Part shown: in pieces, positions 9,233-17,273 of the stretch
Numbering within the stretch: the stretch's first letter is position 1
How the letters are laid out: every line of letters starts with the position of its first letter
Assembly: GCA_001449105.1 (NCBI GenBank)
Contig: LNIY01000078.1
Coordinates: 1 to 64,000 of the forward strand
Direction: 5' to 3'
Length of the DNA stretch: 64,000 nt
From: Caulobacter vibrioides
GTDB taxonomy: Bacteria; Pseudomonadota; Alphaproteobacteria; Caulobacterales; Caulobacteraceae
Made by a program: the position numbers and the translations under genes
Notes under the pieces: model-generated
The model's input: only the letters and a program-made list of their open reading frames with translations
The model's database searches: none
What the model was told of the DNA's origin: nothing

Positions 9233-9783
9233 CCACCGACACCCCGGCCGTGACCACCGGTCCCCTCGTTCCCAAGCGTCCGCCCCTGGACTGGATCGCC
9301 AGGCACTGGCCGGTCCTGGCCTTCGCCGCCAGCGCGATCATGCTCGGCGCGGCCCATGCCTTCGAGAGCTTCGGGGGCCTGGCGCCGTGCCACCTGTGCC
9401 TGAAGCAGCGCGAGGTCTACTGGGTTGCCGGAACGGTCGGGCTGATCGCGACCATCCTGCAGCGCACGCCCCTTTGGGCCCGCCTGCGCGCGCCGGCCCT
9501 GTGGCTGCTGGGCGCGATCTTCCTCTACGGCGCGGGCCTGGCGGCCTTCCACGCCGGCGTCGAATGGAAGTGGTGGCCCGGCCCCACCACCTGCACCGGC
9601 GGCGGCCTCGCCAAGGCCGACGACCTGGTGGCCATGCTGAAAGGCGCCAAGATCGCCCCGCCGATGTGCGACAAGGCCGCCTGGGTGTTCCTGGGCCTGT
9701 CGATGGCCGGCTGGAACGCCCTGGTCTCGCTGGGCCTGGCCGTCGTCTCGGCCTTCAGCGCCCTGCGGTCGAAGGAGGCCTGA
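9229..9783 (+). CDS. DsbB-family disulfide bond formation protein
   Basis: A 184-aa protein with four predicted membrane helices. It has two periplasmic cysteine pairs: C-H-L-C near residue 49, the quinone-facing pair, and two cysteines (T-T-C-T-G-G near 121 and P-P-M-C near 147) that would shuttle electrons from DsbA. This matches DsbB, which reoxidises DsbA and passes electrons to ubiquinone. It starts inside the stop of the DedA-like gene (ATGA) and ends 2 nt before coq7. The pairing with a ubiquinone biosynthesis gene fits its use of quinone. Confidence 0.88.
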   Translation: MTTDTPAVTTGPLVPKRPPLDWIARHWPVLAFAASAIMLGAAHAFESFGGLAPCHLCLKQREVYWVAGTVGLIATILQRTPLWARLRAPALWLLGAIFLYGAGLAAFHAGVEWKWWPGPTTCTGGGLAKADDLVAMLKGAKIAPPMCDKAAWVFLGLSMAGWNALVSLGLAVVSAFSALRSKEA

Positions 9784-9785
9784 GG

Positions 9786-10358
9786 ATGAGCGCCGCCGAA
9801 CAGAAGGCCGTTCCGCCCCGTCCCGGCCGCGGCGCCCAGGCCGCCCGCCTGGCCGAGATCCTGCGCGTCGACCAGGCCGGCGAACTGGCCGCCGTCCACA
9901 TCTATCGCGGCCAGCAGGCGGTGATGAAGCACGCCCGCGGCCGCGAGCGCATAGCCGAGCAGCTCAAGGAGATGGAGGGCCACGAGCAGGTCCACCTCAG
10001 CCGCTTCGACGAGCTGCTGTCCGAGCGCAAGGTGCGGCCGACCCTGATGTCGCCCCTCTGGCGGCTGGCGGCCTTCACCCTGGGCGCCGGCACCGCCCTG
10101 ATCGGCGACAAGGCGGCCCACGCCTGCACCGAGGCCGTCGAGTCGGTGATCGAGAAGCACTATGCCGGCCAGATCGACGAGCTGAAGGACCGCGACCCGG
10201 CCCTGGCCGCCGAACTGTCCAAGTTCCGCGACGACGAACTGATGCACCGCGACCTGGCCATCGAGGAAGGCGCCCACGAGGCCACGGCCTACCCCCTGCT
10301 CAGCGCCGTCATCCAGACCGGCTGCAAGGTGGCGATCAAGATCAGCGAGAAGCTTTAG
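9786..10358 (+). CDS. coq7: Demethoxyubiquinone hydroxylase (Coq7 family)
   Basis: A 190-aa di-iron protein. The ligand motifs are visible in order: E in DQAGELAAVHIYRGQ, ExxH in EMEGHEQVH, E in ACTEAVESVIEKHY, and E/ExxH in DDELMHRD and EEGAHEA. Coq7 hydroxylates 5-demethoxyubiquinone, the penultimate step of ubiquinone synthesis. Its length matches bacterial Coq7. The start ATG lies 2 nt after the upstream stop, with GGAGG inside the end of the DsbB-like gene. The C-terminus is an amphipathic helix (AIKISEKL) that may associate with the membrane. Confidence 0.93.
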   Translation: MSAAEQKAVPPRPGRGAQAARLAEILRVDQAGELAAVHIYRGQQAVMKHARGRERIAEQLKEMEGHEQVHLSRFDELLSERKVRPTLMSPLWRLAAFTLGAGTALIGDKAAHACTEAVESVIEKHYAGQIDELKDRDPALAAELSKFRDDELMHRDLAIEEGAHEATAYPLLSAVIQTGCKVAIKISEKL

Positions 10359-10359
10359 A

Positions 10360-10566
10360 AACCCCTCTCTCAAAGAGAGAGGGAGGGGCCCACGCCGTAA
10401 GGCGTGGGAGGGTGAGAGGTTTCGCCTTCGACTAAAACCTCTGGTCCTTCCGCAAGGCGCGATAAATCCCAGATCCTGCCACGGGTCGCGTTCGGAAAGT
10501 TTGTAACCTCTCACCCTCCCACCGCTTCGCGGCGGGCCCCTCCCTCTCTCCATGAGAGAGGGTTTC
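10360..10566. repeat. Pair of inverted palindromic intergenic repeats (family A)
   Basis: Two copies of one element face each other at 10360-10422 and 10504-10566. Each has a CTCTCT/AGAGAG hairpin, then GGAGGGGCCC and a GGGAGGGTGAGAGG tail, reversed in the second copy. A similar facing pair occupies 33066-33210. The 80 bases between the arms show no gene. Confidence 0.75.
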
Positions 10567-10617
10567 AATGGGCCTCCCCCTCCCTTACCGATGGTGGTTC
10601 GCCCTCGGGGGAGTCGC

Positions 10618-12387
10618 ATGTCCGTTTCACGAGTTCAGCTTCTGGCCCTCGCCGCCGCCCTGCCGCTGCTGATCGCCGCCGCGCCCGCGCAGAAGACCGG
10701 CAAGGCTTCCAGGCCCGCGCGCGCCGCGCCCACCGCCCAGACCCTGGCCACCGGCGGGGCGCTGAAGCCCGACCAGGCCGGCCTGCATATCGAGCACGTC
10801 GACCTGTCGATCGAGGTGTTCCCGCAGCGCAAGACCATCGCCGGCGAGGCGGTGCTGGCCCTGCGCGCCGACCGCGACCTGCCGGTGATCGTCCTTGATC
10901 TCGACCGCGAGCTGCCGGTCTCGGCGGTGTCGCTGGACGGTCGCGAGCTGGCGGCCACGGCCTGGCGCAATCCCGACGGCCGTCTTTCCATCACTCCGCC
11001 CGCGCCGATCCCGGCCGGCCACACCACCGCCGTGCGCATCCGCTACGCCGGCGCGCCGGTCGAGGCCAAGCGCGCCCCCTGGGACGGCGGCTTCGTCTGG
11101 ACCAGGACGCCCGACGGCCGCCCGTGGATCGCCACCGCCGTGCAGGGCGAGGGCTGCGACCTGTTCTGGCCGTGCATCGACCACCCGACCGGCGAGCCCG
11201 ACCTCGTCGACCTGCGGATCACCGTGCCCGCCCCGCTGTCGGCCCCGTCCGGCGGGGTGCTGGTCGACGTGCGCGAGGAGGCCGGCAAGCGCACCTTCCA
11301 CTGGCGGATGACGCAGCCCAACACCTACGCTGTCGCGCTGAACATCGGCCCCTATGTCCAGCTGAAGGACACTTACCGGAGCCGTTTCGGCGACAGCTTC
11401 CCGATCGAGTTCTGGGCCATCGAGGGCAACGAGGCCAAGGGCAAGGGCCTGTTCGCCCAGTTCGCGCCCATGCTCGACTTCTACGAGGCGATGATCGGCC
11501 CCTACCCGTTCCGGTCCGAGAAGATGGGCGCGGTCGAGACCCCGCACCTGGGCATGGAGCACCAGACGCTGAACGCCTACGGCGCCGGCTACGCCCAGGA
11601 GATCTACGGCTTCGACTGGCTGCTGAACCACGAACTGGCCCACGAGTGGTTCGGCAACCAGATGACCAATGTCGACTGGGACGACATGTGGCTGCACGAG
11701 GCCTTCGGCACCTACATGCAGCCGCTCTATTCGCAGTGGCTGCACGGCGACATGGAATACATGTTCCGCCTCAACGAGATGCGGGTGAAGAGCTTCAACC
11801 GCTTCCCGATCGTGTCGGGCAAGCCGATGGAGGAAGAAGCCGTCTACGACGCCAAGGTCGGGCCGGGCACCGACATCTACTACAAGGGCGCCAACATGCT
11901 GCACACGCTTCGCGCCCTGATCGGCGACGAGGCGTTCTTCAAGGCGACCCGCGTGCTGGTCTATGGCCGGCCCGATCCCAGGCCCGGCAACTTCGCGCCG
12001 CGCTACGCGGTGACCGGCGACTTCGTCACGGCGGTGAACGAGGCGACCGGCGCCGACTACGGCTGGTTCTTCGACGCCTATCTGCGTCACGCCGAACTGC
12101 CCGAACTGGTCGAGACCCGCGAGGGCGAGGACCTGACGCTGGCCTGGAAGACCCCGGCCGGCCGCTTCCCGATGCCGGTTGAAGTCAAGATGGGCGGCAA
12201 GATCGTCACCCTGCCGATGGTCGACGGCACGGGCCGCGTGAAGGTGGGCAACGCCGCGCCGGTGATCGTCGACCCCGCCTCGAAGATCCTTCGCCGGCAA
12301 CCTTACCTGGAGGCCTATCACGCCTGGAAGACGGCCAGGGACACCACCGCCCGGGCCAAGGCCCAGGCGGCCGGAACCCGGAAATAG
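10618..12387 (+). CDS. M1 family zinc aminopeptidase, exported
   Basis: A 589-aa protein with a signal peptide (MSVSRVQLLALAAALPLLIAA). The zinc motif is HELAHEWFGNQ with the third ligand in MWLHEAFG, i.e. HExxH-x18-E. The exopeptidase GxMEN site reads GMEHQ, a variant that keeps the Glu. An N-terminal beta-sandwich domain precedes the catalytic domain. The family's long C-terminal helical domain is missing, so this is a short M1 form close to the leukotriene-A4-hydrolase-like branch. The reading frame extends upstream to 10552, but the signal peptide begins at 10618. It probably trims peptides in the periplasm. Confidence 0.9.
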   Translation: MSVSRVQLLALAAALPLLIAAAPAQKTGKASRPARAAPTAQTLATGGALKPDQAGLHIEHVDLSIEVFPQRKTIAGEAVLALRADRDLPVIVLDLDRELPVSAVSLDGRELAATAWRNPDGRLSITPPAPIPAGHTTAVRIRYAGAPVEAKRAPWDGGFVWTRTPDGRPWIATAVQGEGCDLFWPCIDHPTGEPDLVDLRITVPAPLSAPSGGVLVDVREEAGKRTFHWRMTQPNTYAVALNIGPYVQLKDTYRSRFGDSFPIEFWAIEGNEAKGKGLFAQFAPMLDFYEAMIGPYPFRSEKMGAVETPHLGMEHQTLNAYGAGYAQEIYGFDWLLNHELAHEWFGNQMTNVDWDDMWLHEAFGTYMQPLYSQWLHGDMEYMFRLNEMRVKSFNRFPIVSGKPMEEEAVYDAKVGPGTDIYYKGANMLHTLRALIGDEAFFKATRVLVYGRPDPRPGNFAPRYAVTGDFVTAVNEATGADYGWFFDAYLRHAELPELVETREGEDLTLAWKTPAGRFPMPVEVKMGGKIVTLPMVDGTGRVKVGNAAPVIVDPASKILRRQPYLEAYHAWKTARDTTARAKAQAAGTRK

Positions 12388-12468
12388 TCATCTTCCGTTG
12401 ACCGTGTTCCTTCACGGTTTGCGAGGCATGCGGGCTTAGGACTCAGGGCTCCACCGCGAGCCGAGCCC

Positions 12469-12990
12469 ATGCTGACGCCCAACCATGTCGTTACCGCCGC
12501 CAAGGCCGTGCTGTTCCTGGGAGCGGCCGCGGCCGTGACCTTGATGCTCGGCCCGTTCCAGGGCCTGGAACAGGCCTTCGGTCTCAGCGACAAGGCCGCC
12601 CACGCCCTGGCCTTCGGCGGCCTGACGGCCGTGGCCTTCCTGGCCTTCCCGAAGATGCGCCGCAACGACCTAGCGATCGCCGCGATCCTGCTGGGCGCCA
12701 GCGCCGAGATCGCCCAGCTGTTCGCCCATCGCAGCGCCAGCTTCACCGACCTGGCCGCCGACGTCGCCGGCATCGCCGTCGTCTACCTGGCCAGCCATAT
12801 CGAGGCCGTCCGCCGCGACGCCCGCGAGCGCGGGGCCATGCGCTTCTCCGATATCTCGGCCCAGCGTCAGCGCCGCCGTCGCCGCAAGAGCAGCGTGGTC
12901 ATGCCGGCCGCCTCGGTCGCCGCCGAAGGCGAAACCGCACGCGGCAGCTTCGCCTCCCGCGCCGCTTCGCGCTTCCCGCGTGAGGCCTGA
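12469..12990 (+). CDS. VanZ-like family membrane protein
   Basis: A 173-aa protein with about four hydrophobic segments in residues 1-125. The motifs SDKAAHALAFGGL, GASAEIAQLF and SFTDLAADVAG match the VanZ-like fold (conserved DK..H, E..Q and D...D). The C-terminal 50 residues are basic and probably cytoplasmic (RQRRRRRRKSS). VanZ relatives have no settled function outside low-level teicoplanin resistance. The gene stands alone, 81 nt after the M1 peptidase. Confidence 0.8.
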   Translation: MLTPNHVVTAAKAVLFLGAAAAVTLMLGPFQGLEQAFGLSDKAAHALAFGGLTAVAFLAFPKMRRNDLAIAAILLGASAEIAQLFAHRSASFTDLAADVAGIAVVYLASHIEAVRRDARERGAMRFSDISAQRQRRRRRKSSVVMPAASVAAEGETARGSFASRAASRFPREA

Positions 12991-13015
12991 TCCTTCAAAC
13001 GCCTTGCGTGGTCCT

Positions 13016-13093
13016 CTCCTTCGACAAGCTCAGGATGAGGACCATGAGCGCGATCGCATCAGAAACCTCACCCTGAGCCTATCGAAGGGTGGG
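13016..13093. repeat. Palindromic intergenic repeat (family C)
   Basis: CTTCGACAAGCTCAGGATGAGG faces CCTCACCCTGAGCCTATCGAAGG in inverted orientation. Related copies are at 14385-14488 and 47564-47660. The unit fills the space between convergent genes. Confidence 0.7.
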
Positions 13094-13112
13094 GTTTCGA
13101 ACCCGCGCGTCT

Positions 13113-13397
13113 TCAGGTGATCCGCTTGACGCTGACCGGGTCGCTGCCCGGGAAGCTCTCTTCCAGGCCCTCGTCCAGCAGGGCCTCCTGGCGGCTTTCC
13201 GAGCACTCGACCTTCTCGGCCAGCTGGTCGTGCTTTTCGTTCTCGGCCAGCGGCCTGTCGGCCACCTTCGAGTGGGGGGACTCGATGTGGCGGTCTTCCG
13301 GCCGCAGCTTGCCTTCGGACGCGCAGTCGGCGGTGGTCGCCGAGGTGCCGTGCGTGAAGTGGCGGCCGTCTTCCTTGTGATGCCTTTGACCGATCAT
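13113..13397 (-). CDS. Small conserved protein with LDEGLEESFPGSDP motif
   Basis: A 94-aa highly charged soluble protein with no signal peptide or membrane helix. The C-terminus carries LDEGLEESFPGSDPVSV, a motif I recognise from small conserved proteins of unknown function in alphaproteobacteria. The centre is rich in His, Glu and Lys. The ATG at 13397 follows GGGAGAAG at good spacing, and earlier in-frame ATGs at 13424 and 13505 lack one. It is divergent from the lipoprotein hydrolase at 13511. Confidence 0.65.
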   Translation of the reverse strand: MIGQRHHKEDGRHFTHGTSATTADCASEGKLRPEDRHIESPHSKVADRPLAENEKHDQLAEKVECSESRQEALLDEGLEESFPGSDPVSVKRIT

Positions 13398-13510
13398 GAC
13401 CGGCTTCTCCCGTGCTTCACCCATGAGGGCGTCGGGAGATAAACCCCCAGGCAGCGGCCAGGGTTGCTCCGCCTCCAGACAAGCGGCGCGAAGCAGGCTA
13501 TGCAAACGCC

Positions 13511-14362
13511 ATGCGGAAACCGCTCACTTTGCTCGCCTGCCTTTTGCTCGGCGCCTGCGCTTCGACGCCCGCGCCGGGACCCGCGCGGGAGCCTGCGCCC
13601 AAGCTGGCGGTCGAGACGCGCAGCTACGCCACCACGCCCCTGGCTCCGACGCCCTCCGACCTGCCGCCGGTCGAGGCCTTCGCCCCCGCCAGCTTCACCG
13701 CGCCGAACGGCGTGCGCCTGCCCTATCGCCTGCTGTCGCCGGCGACCAAGGAGAAGCTGCCGCTGGTGGTCGTGCTGCACGGCTCGGGGGCGGTTGGCCA
13801 TGACAACACCTCCCAGATGGGTCCGTTCGTGCGCAGCTGGGCCCGCCCGGGCACCGCCAAGACCTTCCCCGCCTTCGTGCTGGCGCCCCAGGCCCCGCTC
13901 CGCACCGCCAACTACGCCAAGGGCGCCGACCGCCTGATGGCCTCGCGCCCGGGGGCCAGCCTGCCGGCCATCCTGGCCCTGATCGATGACCTGTCGGCCC
14001 GCCTGCCGATCGACACCGACCGCATCTACCTGGTCGGCTTCTCGATGGGCGGTTCGGCGGCGATGAACGCCGCGGTGCTGGAGCCGGGCAAGTTCGCCGC
14101 CGTCGCCGCCTTCTCAGGCGTGCCGCCCGAGCGCGCCCTGGCCGCCAAGGTCGCCCCGACCCCGGTGCTGATCGTTCACGGCGACAAGGACCGCGAAAAC
14201 CCCTACGCCCCGGACCTGGCCTGGGCCGGCGCCCTGGCCGACGCCGGCGGCCACGTGCGCTTCGTCTCCTATTCGGGCATGGCCCACCTGGTGCCGCCCG
14301 ACATGGTGCACGACGACGCCTGGCGGGCCTGGCTGTTCTCGCAGAAGCGCAAGAAGGGCTAG
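13511..14362 (+). CDS. Alpha/beta hydrolase lipoprotein
   Basis: A 283-aa protein with a lipoprotein signal peptide (lipobox LLGAC, Cys near residue 15) and a Pro-rich linker. The hydrolase fold follows with VVLHGSG as the oxyanion region, the nucleophile elbow GFSMGG, the acid loop HGDKD and a late His in GMAHLVPP. The order and spacing fit the PHB-depolymerase/phospholipase-carboxylesterase group. It is probably anchored in the outer membrane facing the periplasm. Substrate unknown; esterase activity is inference. Confidence 0.85.
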   Translation: MRKPLTLLACLLLGACASTPAPGPAREPAPKLAVETRSYATTPLAPTPSDLPPVEAFAPASFTAPNGVRLPYRLLSPATKEKLPLVVVLHGSGAVGHDNTSQMGPFVRSWARPGTAKTFPAFVLAPQAPLRTANYAKGADRLMASRPGASLPAILALIDDLSARLPIDTDRIYLVGFSMGGSAAMNAAVLEPGKFAAVAAFSGVPPERALAAKVAPTPVLIVHGDKDRENPYAPDLAWAGALADAGGHVRFVSYSGMAHLVPPDMVHDDAWRAWLFSQKRKKG

Positions 14363-14384
14363 GTCGGATCGACGTTCAAGGTTC

Positions 14385-14488
14385 GAGCGTGGTCCTGGTC
14401 CTTCGACAGGCTCAGGATGAGGACCATTTACAGGCCCGGATCGTAGAAAAACCTCATCCTGAGCCTGTCGAAGGACGAGGTTTTCGTC
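14385..14488. repeat. Palindromic intergenic repeat (family C)
   Basis: CCTTCGACAGGCTCAGGATGAGG is followed about 40 nt later by its inverted form, CCTCATCCTGAGCCTGTCGAAGG. Together with the family D repeat that follows, it fills the 306-nt gap between 14363 and 14668. I see no gene in that gap. Confidence 0.8.
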
Positions 14489-14517
14489 TCGGATATTGAA
14501 TGTCGCTCCCAACCCGC

Positions 14518-14620
14518 CCAATCCCCGCGAAGGCGTGGACCCAAGCCGGCTTTCAGGCCGTGGCTAAGCCTTGGATCATCTCCGACCTCGGCTTGAATCC
14601 CCGCCTTCGCGGGGATGCTC
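14518..14620. repeat. Palindromic intergenic repeat (family D)
   Basis: AATCCCCGCGAAGGC and its inverse GCCTTCGCGGGGAT bound about 100 bases that can fold into a long imperfect hairpin. A close relative is at 20176-20270. Confidence 0.75.
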
Positions 14621-14668
14621 GGAGCAAAGGTCAGAATTGCCGAATGTCGATACGGTCCAGAGCCCTGC

Positions 14669-15760
14669 CTACGCCTTCCAGGTCTCGGTGAAGACCCGCT
14701 GGAAGTTGCCGCCCAGCACCTTGTCGACCACCCGCGCCGAATGTCCTCGCCGCCGCAGTTCGTCGGCGACGACGGCGCAGCGATCGGGACGGTTCAGTCC
14801 GGTCACGAACGGAGGCGGTCCTTCGCCCGGCGCGGCCACGCCCGCGGCCTTGCGCTCCTCCAGGCTCCTGTTCCACTCGGCCATGCTTTCAGGCGAGGTG
14901 TCGAACGGCCACAGCAGGGCGTCGCTGCCGATCCCGACATGGTCCTCCCCGCACACCTTGAGGGCGTGTTCCAGGTGGGCGAAGTAGACGTCCAGCGAGG
15001 GCTGGGCCGGCGGAGTCGTCAGATAGGACAACTCGTAGATTCCCATCACCCCGCCGCGCTGCGCCAAGGCGCGCATCAGCCGGTCGGACTTGTTGCGCGG
15101 GTGGGCGTGGACGGCGGCCGCCCCCGCGTGCGTGATCAGGACGGGCTTGCTCGACGCCGCCACGGCGCCGAGGCTTGAGGGCTCGTCGCTGTGGCTGACG
15201 TCGATGGTCACGCCCAGGGCGTTCATCCGTTCGACGGCGCGGCGGCCCAGCTCGGTCAGGCCCGTGGACGGCGACGACATCGTGCCGGATGCGAAGGGCG
15301 TGGTGCGGTTGTAGCTCAGCCCCATCACCAGCACGCCGGCCGTGCGGAACTGGTCGATGGCGGCAAGGTCTCCCTCCAGCATCTCCGAGGCCTCGAACGA
15401 GTAGATGATCCCCAGGCGCCCCGTGGCCTTGGCGCGGGCGAAGTCGGCGACCGACGCGACCTTCAGATAGACGTCGGGATTGAGCGCCACGGCCTTGTCG
15501 AGGTCGGCGATGGACTGGGCGGTCTCGGCCCGGGTCTCGGTCCCCGCCCCGCCGATGGTCTGTTTGGCCGCCGTCAGGCCCGAGGCCTTGACCATGTCGC
15601 GCGTCTCACGATCCAGCGGCTTTTCCGGATCAATGGGCAGCATCAGGTTGCCGTTGATCGTGAAGGCCGGAGCCTTGCCGGCGGCCATCGCCGCTCCGGA
15701 CGCGCAGGCCGCCAGCGCCGAAGCCGCCGTTCCCAGGAAGATGCGACGCGTGGTGCTCAT
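14669..15760 (-). CDS. M19 membrane dipeptidase-like protein, atypical metal site
   Basis: A 363-aa exported protein with a Tat-like leader (STTRRIFLGTAASALAACAS) that also contains a possible lipobox. The M19 TIM barrel is recognised by GIIYSFEASEM (bridging Glu), DVSHSDE and VLITHAGA (zinc histidines) and VGIGSDALLWP near the C-terminus. The usual first metal pair, H-x-D in a DGHND-like segment, is replaced by NGNLML, so one zinc site may be lost or rebuilt. Known M19 enzymes cleave dipeptides, some with a D-residue. The gene is preceded by a 20-bp palindrome and a MarR gene on the same strand. Confidence 0.82.
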   Translation of the reverse strand: MSTTRRIFLGTAASALAACASGAAMAAGKAPAFTINGNLMLPIDPEKPLDRETRDMVKASGLTAAKQTIGGAGTETRAETAQSIADLDKAVALNPDVYLKVASVADFARAKATGRLGIIYSFEASEMLEGDLAAIDQFRTAGVLVMGLSYNRTTPFASGTMSSPSTGLTELGRRAVERMNALGVTIDVSHSDEPSSLGAVAASSKPVLITHAGAAAVHAHPRNKSDRLMRALAQRGGVMGIYELSYLTTPPAQPSLDVYFAHLEHALKVCGEDHVGIGSDALLWPFDTSPESMAEWNRSLEERKAAGVAAPGEGPPPFVTGLNRPDRCAVVADELRRRGHSARVVDKVLGGNFQRVFTETWKA

Positions 15761-15775
15761 GGGTCCCTCGATGAT

Positions 15776-15795
15776 ATATGTAGGCCCCTACATAT
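15776..15795. promoter_or_regulatory. Candidate MarR operator upstream of the M19 gene
   Basis: A perfect inverted repeat, ATATGTAGG-CC-CCTACATAT, lies 16 nt before the M19 start codon and 25 nt after the MarR stop codon. Size and symmetry fit a MarR dimer site. It would sit between promoter and start codon and block dipeptidase expression. Confidence 0.6.
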
Positions 15796-15820
15796 CTTCA
15801 CGATCGGTCCCGCCGTCCAA

Positions 15821-16306
15821 TTAAATTCCCGCCATGATCCGCTCGAACATCGAGCGGCGGTCCAGGGCGTCGTCGAGCCGGTCGAGCAGACGCACGATCT
15901 CGCCGGCCTCGACGTCGAGCTCGCGCGCGGCGGCGTTGAACGCCTCCCACAGCGGGGTCAGCTCGGCGACCATCGCCCGCCCCTGCTCGGTCAGCTCCAC
16001 CAGCCTGCGCCGGCCGTCCTCGGCCGAAGCCCGGGAGACGATCAGCCCGACCTTCTCCATCGAGCGGCTGGCCTCGCTGACCGAGACATGGGTGATGCGC
16101 AGGATCGCGGCGATCTCGCCGACGCCCATCGGGCGGTCGTGCTCCACAAGCTGGCGCAGCACGCCGTACCAGCGCTGCTCGAACCGGATCCCCCTGGCCG
16201 CGTAGACCCGGGCCCCGTCGCGATCAAGCCGCTCGGAAGCGCGCCGCAAGCGGGCCGCCAGGGCCTCGCCGCCGAAGCCGCGGCTGTAGTCTTCGGGGTC
16301 GGACAT
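15821..16306 (-). CDS. MarR family transcriptional regulator
   Basis: A 161-aa winged-helix protein. The recognition segment VGEIAAILRITHVSVSEASRSMEKVGLI and the wing SAEDGRRRLVELTEQG are typical of MarR. Helices at both ends form the dimer interface. It lies 60 nt upstream of the M19 dipeptidase gene on the same strand, and the 20-bp palindrome between them is its likely target. Ligand unknown. Upstream of it, 64 nt away, is an XRE-type regulator gene on the same strand. Confidence 0.88.
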   Translation of the reverse strand: MSDPEDYSRGFGGEALAARLRRASERLDRDGARVYAARGIRFEQRWYGVLRQLVEHDRPMGVGEIAAILRITHVSVSEASRSMEKVGLIVSRASAEDGRRRLVELTEQGRAMVAELTPLWEAFNAAARELDVEAGEIVRLLDRLDDALDRRSMFERIMAGI

Positions 16307-16370
16307 CTCGAAATCCGCTGACGGAGGAACTGCTCCCCTTCTGGAGCATCCACGGCCAAGCGCCTAGGGC

Positions 16371-16646
16371 CTAGAGCCCCGCCCGCGTCAGGGCCTCGCG
16401 GACCACGTCGGGCGCGTGGTCGATGACCCGCAGATAGGCCAGCATGGCCGCGTCCGGGCGGGCCTCGCCGTGCTCGAGCTCGCTCAACACCGGCAGGGGG
16501 ATGGCGAAGGCGCGGGAGAACTCGGCCTGGGAGAGGCCGCTGCGCCAGCGCACCGCCTGCACGAGGGCGCGGGACGAGCGGACCTCGCTGGGCGCGGCCC
16601 GGTCGTCGATGGCGATGTCGGTCGTGGTCAGGCGCGCTGCGGCCAT
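16371..16646 (-). CDS. XRE-type helix-turn-helix regulator
   Basis: A 91-aa protein with a single HTH: ALVQAVRWRSGLSQAEFSRAFAIPLPVLSELEHG, then helices typical of the lambda-repressor-like fold. It resembles YiaG/HigA-type antitoxin-like regulators. No toxin gene is adjacent, so a toxin-antitoxin role is not supported. The ATG at 16646 follows AGGGAGA. The longer frame from 16706 has no clear ribosome-binding site. Confidence 0.75.
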   Translation of the reverse strand: MAAARLTTTDIAIDDRAAPSEVRSSRALVQAVRWRSGLSQAEFSRAFAIPLPVLSELEHGEARPDAAMLAYLRVIDHAPDVVREALTRAGL

Positions 16647-16764
16647 AGGATCTCTCCCTTCGCTGCTCTTCTCCCCGACCGCTCCTCTATACGCGTTCGA
16701 TTGCACAAATTCGACGGCGCGACGTCGCCAATACGACGGTTCGGCGGCGGCTTGGCCTGAAGCT

Positions 16765-17226
16765 TCAGCCCTGGGGCTTGGCCAGCAGGGCGCGCGCCTT
16801 GGTCTCGACCGCCTCCACGCCCTTCAGCGGGTCGCCGGCGTCGTCGAGAATGTTGGAGAAGCGCTTGAGGTCCTGGGTCGAGATCCGCTTGATGCGGCGA
16901 TCACGCGCCCACTCCATGCCGATCAGCTGGCCCAGGCGGCAGGCCTTCGGCAGCAGCGCGGGCTTCTCGGCCGGACCGCCCTTGACCAGCAGCTTGGTGA
17001 CGATGTCGTTCCAGTTGGGCGAGCCGGGGAAGCACAGGTTCAGGTCCTGGCAGTTGCCGGTCCAGAACCGCTTGTACCAGCGGGCGTGGTCGTCGTTCTC
17101 GAAACGCAGGCCGCGCGTGGGCTGGACCACGTTGAGGCAATCACCGCGCACGAACTCCTGCGCGGACGCGGAGCCGGCCATCAGGCCGGCGCACAACAGG
17201 GCCGTCGCCCCCAAACGAAACGCCAA
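16765..17226 (-). CDS. Small secreted protein of unknown function
   Basis: A 153-aa protein with a signal peptide (LAFRLGATALLCAGLMAGSASA). The mature part has five cysteines (GDCLNV, GNCQDLNLC, KACRL). I do not recognise a family. A TTG start at 17226 is chosen because AGGAGGAAG lies just upstream and the signal peptide begins there. It lies 47 nt downstream of the DinG-type helicase gene on the same strand. Confidence 0.65.
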   Translation of the reverse strand: MAFRLGATALLCAGLMAGSASAQEFVRGDCLNVVQPTRGLRFENDDHARWYKRFWTGNCQDLNLCFPGSPNWNDIVTKLLVKGGPAEKPALLPKACRLGQLIGMEWARDRRIKRISTQDLKRFSNILDDAGDPLKGVEAVETKARALLAKPQG

Positions 17227-17273
17227 GTCTTCCTCCTGGAATCCTCCCCCCACGGAGGATGCTCACGGCTCGT

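Noticed and set aside
16371..16646. Toxin-antitoxin module around the XRE gene
   Set aside because: Neither neighbour is toxin-like; one side is MarR and the other a secreted protein with a signal peptide.
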